A DNA stretch of 64,000 bases from Cordia subcordata (GCA_028554755.1 JAPTOF010000017.1:4960001-5024000), one strand, 5' to 3'. Counted from the stretch's first letter, positions 20,912 through 33,345 are shown. The notes: generated by a model not told the origin, from the sequence alone. Numbers and translations are program-made.

Positions 20912-21845
20912 TCTATACTAATATGAAACCCGTGCATTTTCACATATACAAAATTAATTATATTTCATGTTTATTGTTAATATATATATAGATATATTTT
21001 TTATGATTCACTCTAGACGATGATATATGATGGGATAATGTTTAGAATAATGTGATAAATTTATGATTATGTGATATAAATTATTTAGCAATATTATAAA
21101 TTTAAAAATTGCGTAGTATTATAAATATTATTGTCAAGAAGGATAAAATACACATTACTCCTTGTAGTTTATATAAGTAGGTGACTATTCTTTGCAGTTT
21201 AAAACATATCACATTATCCCCTGTGTTGCTCAAAAGTGATACATAATTTTGAACTTTAACTTTTTTCATCTCAGTTAACAGAGTGTATATTACATTCTCC
21301 TTTTTGCATGTATGTATGTAGAGTGTTAGAATCTGCTGTACTTTTGTGCCAAAATATTCTCATTTAGACATATAACTTAATTTGTATATCTTGACTTTAT
21401 GAAATCAAACAATTAGAAAAAAAAAATTAAAAAAATTAGAAAAATTAAAAATACAAAAATAAAATTAAAAATAAAATCTAGAAAATCAACAATTTAAAAT
21501 TTAAAAATAAAAAGTAAAAACTTTAAAATTTTAAAAAATGTAAAGATTTAAAATTTTAGAAATTAGGAAAATTTAGAACCTAAAAGAATTAGTTTTTTTT
21601 ATTTTCAATTTTTAGTTCAATTTTTTTTATAATTTCTAGTTTGTATTTTTTTAATTTTTAAAGTTCAAACTTTTAGTTTTTTTAATTTTTTAATCTTAAA
21701 CTTTTATTTTTATGTCTAAATTTTTAATTTTTAAAAATTTTAATTTTCAAATAATAAATAAAGATATTTAATAAGACACATTTAATAATAAATAAATATA
21801 TTAAAAGCACATATTCTCCCATGCATGGCACGAGATATACTCTAG
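20912..21845 (+). mobile_element. Non-autonomous Helitron, 934 bp
   Basis: The 5' end is TCTATACTAATATGAAACCC and the 3' end is ...atatactCTAG, with A before and T after, the classic A|T Helitron insertion context. A short hairpin-like stretch ('cccatgcatggcacgag') precedes the CTAG. The last 60 bases resemble the 3' end of a second element at 26308. The interior has an A/T-rich foldback (about 21410-21760) and no Rep/helicase frame. Confidence 0.7.
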
Positions 21846-22350
21846 TATAAGAAATAAGGTCACAGAATATTTGAATTACTTTCTTTTTCTACAGATATAT
21901 TTTCATAACATATTTTGTATGTACGAAAACCACTTGTTAATTATAGCTTTGGGTTTGTTTTCTTATTTTCTTGGTCTTAACTCTTAATAGCTTTGTCCTC
22001 TTCATTTATTTAAAAAAAAATTGCAAGTAAGTATTCCAAAATGTTTTGAAATAGTGCCATAATGAAAGTAGGTGATAATTGAAGTGGAGTAAGTTCAATA
22101 TGAAATCTCAGTGAAAAGAATTTGTTAAAAAAGAACTAGTATATTGAACACTTGAAAAAAGACAAGATCAACTTACATAACATATCTTTAACAAATATTT
22201 TTATTAAAATAAATAAATGAAATGTAATTCAATATAAAAAAATTTCTCACAATTCATACTGTACCAATAAACACATCTTTAATTTAAAAAAGAAAAAGTA
22301 CTTGCCATAAACAAAAGAAGCAAAATATATGGATTTGATATAATTGTTTA

Positions 22351-22353
<3 letters not shown>

Positions 22354-22388
<35 letters not shown>
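22354..22388. repeat. (TA)n microsatellite
   Basis: About 17 uninterrupted TA units. An imperfect 'atatagat' repeat follows at about 22597-22660. Confidence 0.95.
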
Positions 22389-22390
<2 letters not shown>

Positions 22391-22752
22391 CGTAAATGGA
22401 TTTGATTTAATTTTTTATTAAAACAAATCCTTGCCATAAACAAATTCAACGAAATTTGTTGCTTGATTTTTTAATTTGTTTTCTCACGATTAAAAATACA
22501 CGTGGCATTCATTGAGCTTATGTCCCACAGTCAAATAGCACATTTTTAGCTGTACACTCAGCTTGCCAAAACAAAAGCTCTTGATCATTATTTCATATAT
22601 ATTATATAGATATAGATATATAGATTATATAGATATAGATATTATAGATTATAGATATTGTATCATATGTACTATAAGATTGAATCAATGAAAATATACA
22701 CTTCTCCAAAAGTTTTCACTGCTGTTTGTTGCAAAGTTTGGATTTCGTTTAA

Positions 22753-23764
22753 GGGTGAATTGCATAAATCTCCCCTGTGGTTTGCGATATATGCATAACA
22801 CTCCCCTATAATTTAAAAATTAGTGGAATGCTCCCTTATTTTTTTGAAAAGGTGCACACGTCCCTCTAAAGTTAACTACCGCTAGATTTTTGATAGATTT
22901 TTAAAAAAAATACCTATTTTGCCCTTATTTTATCCCATAAAAAGTCTATTTTATTTGTATCTAATTAAAAAAATAGTAAAAAAACAAAAACTAGGGGGCC
23001 ATTGGGAGTGGGGTTTTGGGGGGGAGGGCATTAGGGGTGGGGGAAGGGGTGGGGGTTGCCGGGTTAAGAGGGACTATTAGGTAGTGGGGGTTGCTGGGTT
23101 AAGGGGGGCCATCGAGAAGGGGGGTGTTTTACTGCGTGGGGTAGGGATTGTTGGGTTGAGGGGCGTCGTCGAGGGGAGGGGAGGGGTCGCGCTGCTACGA
23201 GGGGATGGGGTGTCGGGGACGGGGGTAAGGGTTGCTCGGGGGTGGCTGGGTGTGGTAGGGATGGGTGTGGGGATCGCGGGGGTTGGTGGGGACGGGGGTA
23301 GGGGTAGGGGTGGCTGGGTAAGTTAGGGATGGGGGTGGGGGTCGCCAAGGGTGATTGGGACGAGGGTGGGGGTGGCCGGCTGAGATGGGGACGGGGGTGG
23401 GGGTTGCCGGGGTGGTTGGGACGGGGGTGGGGGTGACCGGGTGTGGTAAGGGTGGCTGGGGCTAGGGGTGGCATGGCAGAGGTGGTGGATGTTTTTCTTT
23501 TTTTAATTTAATTGCTATTTTTTTATTTTTTAAACAAATTAAGGGTAGAAAAGCTTATTTAATGCATTTATTATGAAAAAACAAAACAAAATTGCACAAG
23601 TCACGCATGCTTGTCAAAACACGTTATTTTGGACGGAAAAATTAACGGAGAAGGTCTATGTACACCCTCATTAAAACTACAGTGAATGACTTAACTAATT
23701 TTGTAACCACAAGGTATATTGTGTATATTTATTAAACCACAGGGGAGATTTGAACAATTCACCA
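22753..23764. mobile_element. Mutator-like non-autonomous element (9-bp TSD) carrying a G-rich minisatellite
   Basis: The left end GGGTGAATTGCATAAATC and the right end ...caattcacca are inverted repeats; further inward both carry 'ctcccctgtggttt' or its complement. TTCGTTTAA lies directly outside both ends (22744-22752 and 23765-23773), a perfect 9-bp target duplication as made by Mutator-superfamily elements. The interior (22990-23480) is an extreme G-rich minisatellite. No transposase frame, so movement would need an enzyme supplied in trans. Confidence 0.8.
22990..23480 (+). repeat. G-rich minisatellite with G-quadruplex potential
   Basis: Irregular repeats of 'gggttgccggg', 'gggacgggggtggggg' and similar words fill about 490 bp, with dozens of GGG or longer runs on the plus strand in otherwise AT-rich DNA. 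Long proline-rich or glycine/valine-rich frames across it are by-products of the repeat. Confidence 0.9.
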
Positions 23765-23773
23765 TTCGTTTAA

Positions 23774-24820
23774 TGGAGATTAAAAATGTAAATTTTGATA
23801 TTTTTATACAATTTTATTTAGTAAAAATTAAATTAACTTTTGAACTAAAGTACCTTACAAAAAGATTTAAACTTCAAAAATCTTTGGTTGAGTAGGCTCT
23901 CCTTTATATGGGTCCACAGGGAAAAAAAATGAAAAAAAAAAAGAAAAAAGGTACAACAAAGGCACTATCATTATATGCAGTTGTACAGGGATAATGGGAA
24001 AGCCGGGCGCACGCCCCCACCCCCACACAACAAACCAACAAAAGAAAGAAAAAAGAAAAAAAAAAGAAAAAAAACCTCCAAAACCCCTTTTTTATTAAAA
24101 AACAATTTAGGTGGTTTTATTCTTTTTTAGAAAATAGTTATAGGTTTTCAATATTTTTTTTCTCTAATTCTTTTTCAAATATGAATAAAGTGGTTAAGAT
24201 AAGTATTAAATAATTTGTCCAAAATTCTCGCAGTTCTTTTCTTTTCTCTTTGAGTTTTTGAAATGACTTTTTAATTAGCATTTCTCTACTTAGATAAAAT
24301 TCTACTAGTCTGATTTCTATAATAGATAGATAATTTTAGTAGGTAAATTTTAGTAATATTCAATATATTTATTTTTAATAATAAACTAATGACAATTTAA
24401 AAGAGTTTCTTCATACATGATAATTTTTGTTTAATATACATGATTAATTAAATCCAGTTCAGGTCCTTAATTATTTTAATTGATGTTGAAATCATTTTTT
24501 GGCTAAGGTTTGATGTCTAAATAACTTGTTTTTTGTTTAAACGAAATGAAAAAATATGTTAAGTTAGATCCAGTGGACTTTTGGTAGTGAAATAAATGAC
24601 CTTATTACAGGAAACTTGATTATCTAAATCGTAGCAGAAATTTTCAAAGATATTCTTATACACAAAACAATTGATGAATTCTGTTCCATGGGGGAGAAAC
24701 AAGTTACTTTCGCTACATAGTATCTTTTCCCACTTGGTTATACTTAAAATTAAAGTTTGATATACTCATTCTTCTTAATTGAATTTGGATTGCCAATATA
24801 AAATTTTTAGTTGCATCGCT
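23774..24820. other. Intergenic, no gene recognised
   Basis: AT-rich; includes a purine-rich A/G run and a short C-rich block ('cgcccccacccccaca') near 23925-24075. No element ends or coding region found. Confidence 0.35.
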
Positions 24821-24949
24821 AACCTATACTATATTCTAAAATAATAGCCACAAACACCATAGTGTTTCTTTCCAAAAGTTAGGTGTCCTACAATTTGCTA
24901 TATGTTTCTATATCTCTTTCTTTTAGCTTGCCATATATATATCATTCAA

Positions 24950-25019
<70 letters not shown>
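24950..25019. repeat. (TTA)n microsatellite
   Basis: About 23 tandem TTA/ATT units. The leucine-rich frame across it is an artefact. Confidence 0.95.
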
Positions 25020-25208
25020 TAAAAGAATATGTATACAAAAAATCTACATTACACCTTTTTTATACCTTTCCATAAGTTTATCCACATAAATATGATATTG
25101 AAAACTTTATCAAAAATTGATTATTAAAATATATTTATGTTTTATGTTTACAAGACTATAAAAATCAATACATTCCATTTTTATCTTTTAATGCCTCGTA
25201 TCATAACT

Positions 25209-26004
25209 AGGGATGGCAATAGGACAAGGTAAGGACAGGGTGTGTTTACCTCTAATCTACACCTATTAATAAAACTTTTGCCCCTACCCTATTATATACC
25301 TATACTAGGATAAACTCTTACACTATTGTCTCTTAGAGTTACCACCTTATCTAAAAGTTTAAACTTGTAGAAAGGATACTAGTTTAATTATTTTTTATGC
25401 TTAATATGCCCCCTCATGGGCAGTGTAATTTATTTAGAGTTTGCACATAAATAATTTAATATTTTTTAAACGAGCGACGATAAGGATCGAACCTGTACCG
25501 TTTGGCTTCCAAGCTCTGATATTATCTTAGAGTTAAAACTTCATTTAAAAGCTTAAATGTGTAAAGAGGATATTGGTTTAATAATTTTTATGCTTAACAC
25601 AGTCCTCGCCCCTGTTGGACGGGAAAAACCGATCAATAAGGTCAATCACATTAAAATTTTCTAAAAAAATACTAATACGTAAGAATGCATTAAAATAAGT
25701 TAACTTTTACAACTAAACTAAAATTATTTTAATGATAAAGATTTTACATTAAAATATATAAAAATATATTAGAAATATATACAAAATGATATAATATTTA
25801 TATTAAAAATATATTAGAAGTAACAAATTTACATATATCACGGGGTAGGGGGGATCAGGGTGCATATCCTACCCCACCCTTGCATAGGGGTAGGAGAACA
25901 AAACCCCTCCCCAACTCGAGCAAGGGTTCTTTGACAAAAACTCTATCCTTACTCCTATGATACTCCGATAGAGTGGAGCGAGACAGGGTGCCATTGCCAT
26001 CTCT
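25209..26004. mobile_element. TIR element with AGGGATGGCAAT ends
   Basis: The left end AGGGATGGCAATAGG pairs with the right end 'gccattgccatctct', and both arms carry G-rich then C-rich 'acagggtg' type words. ATCATAA occurs at both flanks (25200-25206 and 26006-26012), slightly offset from the ends, so a target duplication is possible. Inside are two diverged copies (about 25330 and 25520) of a block containing 'aaaagtttaaacttgtag' and 'tatgcttaa'. Confidence 0.55.
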
Positions 26005-26334
26005 AATCATAATCCTATTAATTTTTTTTAAAAAAAATGAGTTATAATTCAATAAATATATCATTCATCTTTTATTAATTTTCTTTTCTCACGTTATATT
26101 ATTTCTTATTTTATGTTTCTAGTCAAATAATTTATTCAATTATTATATATATTATACAAATTATTAGTATTAAAATTTTGATAATAATTAAATTTTTCAA
26201 AATATATTTTGTCTTATTATAGATGATAAAAATATAATTAACTATCAGTAATAAATAAAAATATTAAAAAGACTCATTTCTCCATGCATCACATGGGTTT
26301 TATGCTAGTTATATGTTAATCCACCTCGAGCATG

Positions 26335-26725
26335 TCTATAATGTGACACATTGGTTTGTTGGATGGTTTATGTCTTGTTTATAAGTGGACAATGTTGGTA
26401 AAACCAATAACTTGGGTTGATCATTTTTAAATCAATTGATTTGAGAGCCCAAGTAGATATTAGTTATGTAGGGCAAAGTGTAATATTAAATGTGCAGCGT
26501 AAGCCCTCTCTTGAGACCGTATGAGCTACCTCTAAAATCCTATACCACCTGGTCCTGTGTGATTGTGATCATGTGTTCCTCAATGAAGGGTGATTGTAAT
26601 GTCCCAAACTGATTTATGGGGTAGTCTGTGACTTGTTTATAAGTAGGTGGTATAAATATAACTAATAACTTAGATTGACCATTTTGAACCAATCCATTTG
26701 AGGCCCTAAGTAAATTTAATTATGT
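26335..26725. repeat. Pair of diverged direct repeats, about 130 bp
   Basis: 26335-26465 and 26598-26725 share 'gacttgtttataagt', 'taataact(t)', 'ttgatcattttaaa'-like and 'gagccctaagta'-like words in the same order. They may be decayed terminal pieces of a retroelement; no coding sequence lies between them. Confidence 0.45.
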
Positions 26726-27236
26726 GTATAACATTAGTCTCCTTTGCAAACCAAAGGGTCCAAACTCAGGGGTGTTGCAATGTCTCATCATCATGTCCTT
26801 CTCTAATAGAATCAAAAGCAAGCAATAGTCGCTCAATTTTATGGCATTGCAAACTTTGCCTAACCCATAATTTGCCTACCAATCAATACATAACGGCAAC
26901 ACATCGTTCAGTATGTATCAAACGTGCAGTTGGGATACTCTTCTGCAGTCATCAACAAGCAAACAGGAGAAAGACTATTTAGTCACCAAGTTTTATTAAA
27001 TTTTCAAATGGGTTCCTCAAGTATGAAAAATATCTTCTTTAGTCCTTGAAGCTATTAATGGATGTTTGCCAAAATTAACACCCGAGCATTTAATATTTCT
27101 GTAGAACTCAGAATGCCTTTGAGTAACTTTATACTTGTGTGATTCGGAGGAAGGTAAATACATGTGTGTAACAGTGGTGATATAAAGGGTCATTGTGTTC
27201 ATTGTTATTCATTCTTCACATAAAAAGATTTATTTA
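26726..27236. other. Intergenic, no gene recognised
   Basis: The 86-codon plus frame at 26722-26982 and the 61-codon minus frame at 27017-27202 match no family I know and have no supporting context. Confidence 0.35.
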
Positions 27237-27354
27237 TTTATTTTAAATCCCTCACCCCCAAACCCAATCCTTCGTCTCCCTTGGAATTTGAACCTAGGAT
27301 CTCACACCTAGACAAAGGTAATCTCAACCACTTGACCTACTCCTAATCCCACAT
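27237..27354 (-). mobile_element. tRNA-derived SINE, family 2, copy 1
   Basis: On the minus strand, 'taggtcaagtggttgaga' resembles a Pol III A box and 'taggttcaaattcc' a B box at normal spacing. The right flank 'aaagatttattt' repeats the left flank, a 12-bp target duplication. The AT-rich end lies at the left, as expected for a minus-strand copy. Confidence 0.65.
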
Positions 27355-27693
27355 TAAAGATTTATTTCTACCAAGCATATTTAAAACAAATGCTGCACCA
27401 TATTCAACACAAAAAAAGAAAAAGAAAACAAACAAAAACTACAAGAGAGTGTTCTCCTCTATCTAAAATTAGACGTATGCAATATACACTCCACCAAAAA
27501 CAATATATGCTTACAATAATAGGAAAAATTAAACCAAGAAATGTCCTTTCTTTCTAGATCATATATGTGTAAAGTTGCTTAAAGGCATTTTGGATTTTTT
27601 GTAGCCGGCCAAGCATTAAGTCCACGAATTAGAAAGAACATATTTCTTGGTTGAAGGACCTTTTTAAAAGTATAGCCAAGAACAAACTCTAAG
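27355..27693. other. Intergenic, no gene recognised
   Basis: No coding region or element ends seen. Confidence 0.35.
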
Positions 27694-27694
27694 G

Positions 27695-28597
27695 GGGTGT
27701 TTGGTTTGGGGAATAAAAAATTATTCTCGAGAATCACATTCTCAAGAATTAGATTCTTGAGTATGTGATTCTTGGAAATGTTATAAAAAGCGTTTGATAT
27801 ACCAAAAAAGATTCCTAGGAAAATTTGGAAAATTCCTAACAATGTTAACGTATTATGTTTGGTTTAAAATTAATATTTTTGAGAATTTTGAGTTATTCTA
27901 CAAGATGTCCCTAATTAATTAACTAATTAATTATTTTTATTATATTAATTATTTATTTCTTTGCTTTATTGTTTATTTTTAATTAACTGTTCATTAATTA
28001 ATATTATTCATTTTTAATATATATTTTTAATTAATATATATATATATATTGTCATTTGATTTATTATTTAGTTATTTACTTAATTAATTAAATATTAATT
28101 TTTAATTTAATTAACTTTTCAAATAATTAAGTGATAAAATAACTAATTCGTTTATTTATTAATTATTAGTTTTCAGTTATTATTTTATTAATTTTTAATA
28201 ATTTAATTATTTTTTAATTAATTAAATTAATTAGATATTAATTATTATTATTAGTACTGTTATTTTATTTTTTAATTATTTTAAAATATTTTTATTTTAA
28301 TATTTATATTTTAAATGAATTATTAATTATTTTTATTTCTATTATTTATTTTGCAATTATTTATTAAATAATTATTTAATTATATTTATTTTAAGTTATT
28401 ATTTTTATTTTTATTTTTAATTAATTTTTAAATATTATTATTTTTAAATTCATTGTTTCTTATTTCTATTTTCGCTATATTCATATTTTTAATTATTTAT
28501 TAATTACTTATTATTTTTATTTTTATTTTTTAAAGATAAAGGCCAATATTTAATGAAAATACATATTGAATAATTTATTATTATTATTATTATTATT

Positions 28598-28629
<32 letters not shown>

Positions 28630-28915
28630 CATTCATTAATTATTTTTTATTTTTGTTTTTATCATACATGGGAGGGTTTTAAATATGGGTTTTTCTATCT
28701 TTTTAATTTACTTTACGCATTCCCATAACTCAAGAAAGTTGAATTCCCACCCTCTTGTGTAGGAATGAAAATTAAGCAAATGATGGTAATATTGCATTCT
28801 CGAGAATATAACATGCTTGAAAATTATTTTTTATTTTGCGAACCAAATATGCGAATATTATATTTTCAAATTCACTTTCCCATAAATCTTCCGTAATTCT
28901 GCGAACCAAACACCC
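27695..28915. mobile_element. Non-autonomous TIR element with GGGTGTTTGGTT ends, about 1.2 kb
   Basis: The left end GGGTGTTTGGTTTGGGGAAT pairs with the right end 'attctgcgaaccaaacaccc'. The interior is almost wholly A/T, dominated by 'attaattatttttat' words, and contains the TTA/GTT microsatellite. No target duplication or transposase found. Confidence 0.6.
28575..28629. repeat. Compound (TTA)n(GTT)n microsatellite
   Basis: About nine TTA units pass directly into about ten GTT units. Confidence 0.95.
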
Positions 28916-29493
28916 AGTCTATATTGCAATGTGCCAGAATCACTTCCAAATCTGTTCCCACGCACGGGAAAGTCTTTAGTTTAGTACCATCCAAATTGCC
29001 CCCGAGTGAGGCCAAAATGCATGCAAAGCCCGCTGACTTATGATGGAGACAGTGTAGGACGGACGGGTTTTAAATATTTTATCCCACGAAAACATACACA
29101 TACTTTCCCACGTCTCCATCTTTGCTGACACATCAACGTCCTCAAAAAGCAGTTACTTAAAAGGATCCTGTGAAAATATATTGCTAAACATCTTCTGCAA
29201 ATCTGATGGAGAATCTAGTTTTATAATTGTTCCACTTTGATGTCGACTTGCTGATCCATGGTTCTTTATCAATTACTTTGTTTTTGCTTTTCTGATTCAT
29301 TTTGTTCCTCGACTTTATGCCATTCCCTGATCAGAAACCTCTTTACGTTAAGTTTTATATATCTTGGCAGCCTTCATGCTTAAGTTTTGTGGTGTGGGTG
29401 TCTCCTTAAAGCTTAAGCTTAGTGAGAATAACCACATATTCCCTATGTCTAAGGTAAGTAAAATAACAAATTGTCATTTGTAATATTTTTTTG

Positions 29494-29895
29494 GGGGGGT
29501 TTGGCTTTGCTTATAAGCAGGTGCTGCTTTTAAGCTAGTAGTAAATAAGCAAAGATGTGTTTAAATAGTATGTACTTATAAGCTACTAACATGTTTGGTA
29601 AATAAATTCTTATAATTAACAATAATAACTAAAATGACTGAAAAGGACATGCCATTAATTAAAAAGTAAAATATTTTAGTTTGTAATTTGCTTCTCATTT
29701 TAAGGACAAACATGTCTTTTTGCATTCACTAACCACCAACTTATAAGCACTAAAAAAAAAATTGTTCACCACCTGCATTTTTTTTTTTGCTAGCAACCTC
29801 GAATTGTTTATAAGCAGATTTGCCAAACATGTCAATTTTTATTTTCGGCTTATAAGTTGGTTTGACCTGCTTATAAGCAAATCCAAACACCCTCT
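29494..29895. mobile_element. MITE, about 400 bp
   Basis: The left end 'ggggtttggctttgcttataagcaggt' type pairs with the right end 'acctgcttataagcaaat' plus 'ccaaacaccctctc', an inverted repeat of about 28 bp. The word 'cttataagc' recurs inside. The family resembles the Tourist-like 'cttataag' MITEs at 41456-41939. Confidence 0.7.
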
Positions 29896-30727
29896 CAATG
29901 CACTCTTGAGATCACAAAATGGACTTATGATTATTTTTATTTAACAATCCGTTAAACATGACATTTTTTAGAAGGGAAGATGTACACTTATTTTCAATAA
30001 CTATAGCAAGATTATGATGGGTTTTTATGCGTCCGATACACTTTTATAGGACTCTAAGTCTATAGCAATTTACCTAATTTTGAGAATAGATTTATGGGGC
30101 CCCTAACGTTATTGTCTTTTTCTAATTAGTCTTATTATATCAAAATTATTTACATCAATTCTCATTTTTCCAAAAAACTTATTCAGATTAGTAAGAACCA
30201 ATTTGAATAAGTGTATGAAACATTAAGTACCAATGTAAATATTGTGAAACAATAGACACTAATTTGATTATATTTGTAATATATTCAAGAGTAATTTGAA
30301 TACTTAAAATAACGAGAACTAATTTTCTTTTTTTGCAGAAAGACAATATATTCTGAATTTTTCGTGATTAACTCTAATTTTGACAAAGGTGAGAGTGTCG
30401 ACTTATTATAGGTTCTGTTATGGAAGTGCCTTAACCCAAAGATATGCTCTCAACTCTGGCATCTAGACTCTGAAGAAGTAGAGTGTATCAAAGGGACCAC
30501 CATTAAAAGATGATAAAAGGGTAAAGAAAAGCGAAGGCATCTATTGAAGATAAAGATAAGGAAAAACAACGGGAAAAAAGGGTAGTATATTTTACCATGG
30601 GGATATTTGTGATTGAAGATAAGATAAAGATCAAGAATGACTTGAAATTGTTAGATAATTTTCAAGAGATTAATGGAGGGATTTGCTAGAGAGCATGAAA
30701 GTATAAATGCTATATACCTTAAAAGAG

Positions 30728-30730
<3 letters not shown>
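29896..30730. other. Intergenic, no gene recognised
   Basis: AT-rich, no convincing frame, no terminal repeats. Confidence 0.35.

Positions 30731-30764
<34 letters not shown>
30731..30764. repeat. (TA)n microsatellite, left of the foldback element
   Basis: About 17 TA units ending exactly at the TGTAACG terminus of the element at 30765. Confidence 0.95.
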
Positions 30765-30768
<4 letters not shown>

Positions 30769-31721
30769 ACGCTCCATTCCACATCGGTTCTTTGTGAGAT
30801 TTCTGTATACTTTATAATGACTTGGGTTCACTATTACTGTTATCACCAGCTTAAACATTTTGGACCAGTTGGTTAGGTTCAAGTGTGGTGGCAGGTCAAT
30901 AGTTGGGCCTGAGTTGTTATTGGAAAAATAGTTACTTGAACAGGATAAGTCCTATAGGGTTGTACCTCTGTATGCTTTAGTTCTAAGGAGACAGGAAATC
31001 AAGCTTGGTGGTTCTAAGGAGACAGGAAATCTGTATGCTTTAGTTCTAAGGAGACAGGAAATCAAGCTTGGTGGTTCTAAGGAGACAGGAAATCAAGCTT
31101 GGTGGATGAAATAAGACCATGTGATAGGGTTGTACCTCTGTATCCTTTAGTTCTAAGGAGACAGGAAATCAAGCTTGGTGGATGAAATAAGACCATGTGA
31201 TGGTGGAAAGCCCAAGTAGGGCTGCATACTCCAGATCTTCCATAACATAAGGACGAAGTCGTAAAATGCACTACCATATATTGTCACTCTTTAGGGGAGT
31301 ATCTCCCCGGGTTAAAACTTGATAGTGAAACAAGGACCAACGACGATCAACTAATAAAAATGCACTAACATATAGTGTCACTCTTTAGGGGAGTATCTCC
31401 CGGTGTTAAAACTTGAAAGTGAAAGAAGGACCAACAATGATCAACTAATAAATGGAATACTTTAAAGCTATGAACAAAAACACAGATACTCTAAGAAATC
31501 AGGCAACGAAGACTATCATCAAGGAGTTTTGGGATCAATTGTACACCGATATTAAAGTTAAGAAATATCCTTTAGTTCTAAGGAGACAGGAAATCAAGCT
31601 TGGTGGATGAAATAAGACCATGTGACTAGGGGTTCTAAGGAGACAGGAAATCAAGCAGTGAACCTAAGTCATTATAAAGTGCACACAAATCTCACAAAGA
31701 ACCGATGTGGGATGGGGCGTT

Positions 31722-31724
<3 letters not shown>
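30765..31724. mobile_element. Foldback/TIR element inserted in a TA microsatellite (Micron-like)
   Basis: The left arm begins TGTAACGCTCCATTCCACAT and the right arm ends 'gatgtgggatggggcgttaca'-like, giving inverted repeats of about 69 bp with few mismatches. (TA)n tracts abut both ends. The interior is repetitive: 'tctaaggagacaggaaatca' occurs six times, and a unit of about 95 bp ('tcactctttaggggagtatc') is duplicated at 31263-31450. No coding capacity. Rice Micron MITEs are known to sit in (TA)n microsatellites in this way. Confidence 0.7.

Positions 31725-31763
<39 letters not shown>
31725..31763. repeat. (AT)n microsatellite, right of the foldback element
   Basis: About 19 AT units starting at the right terminus of the foldback element. 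Confidence 0.95.
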
Positions 31764-31765
<2 letters not shown>

Positions 31766-32575
31766 TTAAACCCAAAGGAGCTCAGACAAGGCTGTCACAT
31801 TGGCACCCATCTATTTGTCAAGTCATCATAAATTTTATTTTTAATATTATTCTATTATTATAAATCTATATATTATTGTGTTTAATTACATTTATACATC
31901 ACTTTCTAACCTCATTATTGTAATGGAGTTACAAGATATTTAATTATATTTATGCACCACCTATATATATATTTTTAATGAGTTTAAAGTAATAAAGTCC
32001 AAAAAAACTCATTAATTTAATTAATTTATGCATCATATCCTAATAAAAAATAAAAATAAGAATAAAAAAGTACTAGAATTAATTTTTATAGATATTTATA
32101 AATAATAAAAAACACACGAAAACCTAAAAGTAGTAAAAAAATCACATTTATAAAAAATAGTTAAACCCAAAGGAGTTCAAAGAAGGGTGCTACATCAGCA
32201 CCCATCTATTTTCCAAATCATCATAAATTATATTTTTAATATTATTACATTATATATATATATATATATATTATAGTGTTTAATTACATTTGTGCACTAC
32301 TTCCTAACCTCATCATTATAATGAAGTTACAAGATATTCAATTATATTTATGCACCACTTATATATTTCTTTTTATGAGTTTAAAGTAATAAAATCCAAA
32401 AAACTCATTAATTTAATTAAATTATGCATTATATCCTAATTAAAAAAAGAATAAAATAAAAATAAAAAACACTAGAATTAATTTTTATAGATTTTTAAAT
32501 AATAAAAAAATAAATGAAAACCTAAAAATAATTAAAAAAAATAACATCTATAAAGATGCAAAAAATGAGACATCG
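31764..32575. repeat. Tandem duplication, about 400-bp unit, two copies
   Basis: 'agttaaacccaaaggag' starts both copies (31764 and about 32159), followed in both by 'cacccatctat', 'gtttaattacattt', 'taacctcat' and 'acaagatatt'. The copies differ by microsatellite length and point changes. No coding sequence. Confidence 0.8.
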
Positions 32576-33345
32576 AAAGGTGGGGTTAGTAGAATATATG
32601 ATTCTTAACAAGAATGATAACATTTCAATTTTACAATAATCAGCCCTGCCTAAGTATTTAATGTGTGATTTCATTTAATTTATTGAAATAAGTGTAGGTT
32701 TTTTATTTTGAGCAAAATGTATTTTCTGAAAGTTGCATAAGATTCCTTATGGTTTTCAAACTTATTTACTAATATTCTTTATATTATAAAGAATGTTGCT
32801 CATACTCTTATCATACAGAAAATGTTGCACAAATCAGCCCAAAAATGACGGGTTTGATGTAACAGTCTTTATAACATGTAGGTTGTGAGTGAATTTTGAA
32901 TTACAAAATGTTTTATGTGGATTTTGATAAAACTTTTGGGGGGGGGGGGGGATGTATTTAAAGTTTTTATTTATAAGAACTAAACTGATTTATATTGTCC
33001 AAAAATTTTTCCAAAAATATGAAAAGGAGAAATACAAATTTTTAACTTTTCTTTTCTAAGGCCGAATTCAACTAAAAAGGAGAAATTATAATGTGTTTTA
33101 TATCTTTTAGACGAATTTTAAATTAGAAAAATCAGCTCAACGCTCCCCCCGCCCCCCCCCGACCCCACCCCAACCCAAACCCAAAAAAAGAAAAAAATAA
33201 ATGAAGAAGAAATAAAGAAACAAAAAGTGAACCAAAACCTGTGAAAACCTTTAGCAGTATAATAAAGTGGCTTTATCGAAAAGCAGAAGCATACATGTAA
33301 TTTTTCCACGCAAGAAGCACTTAAGACAGGAGAAGCACCGAATTC
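32576..33345. other. Intergenic with homopolymer tracts, no gene recognised
   Basis: Contains a run of about 14 G at 32937-32950 and a C-rich block at about 33143-33175. The minus frame at 33118-33378 depends on the C-rich block and is not supported. Confidence 0.4.

Larger units (their letters stand above)
24823..26308 (+). mobile_element. Second Helitron (3' end clear, 5' end tentative)
   Basis: The 3' end is canonical: hairpin CCATG-catca-CATGG, then 'gttttatg' and CTAG followed by T (26282-26309). The preceding 'aaataaaaatattaaaaag' resembles the first Helitron, suggesting one family. The 5' end is placed at 'cctatactatattctaaaa' by likeness to plant Helitron starts, but the leading TC is not intact. 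It would contain the TTA microsatellite and a TIR element. Confidence 0.5.

Noticed and set aside
23064..23474. Proline-rich 136-codon minus frame (and the Gly/Val-rich plus frame 23084-23326)
   Set aside because: Both are translations of the G-rich minisatellite inside a TIR element, with no domain or start context.
24883..25089. Leucine-rich 68-codon frame
   Set aside because: Produced by the (TTA)n microsatellite.
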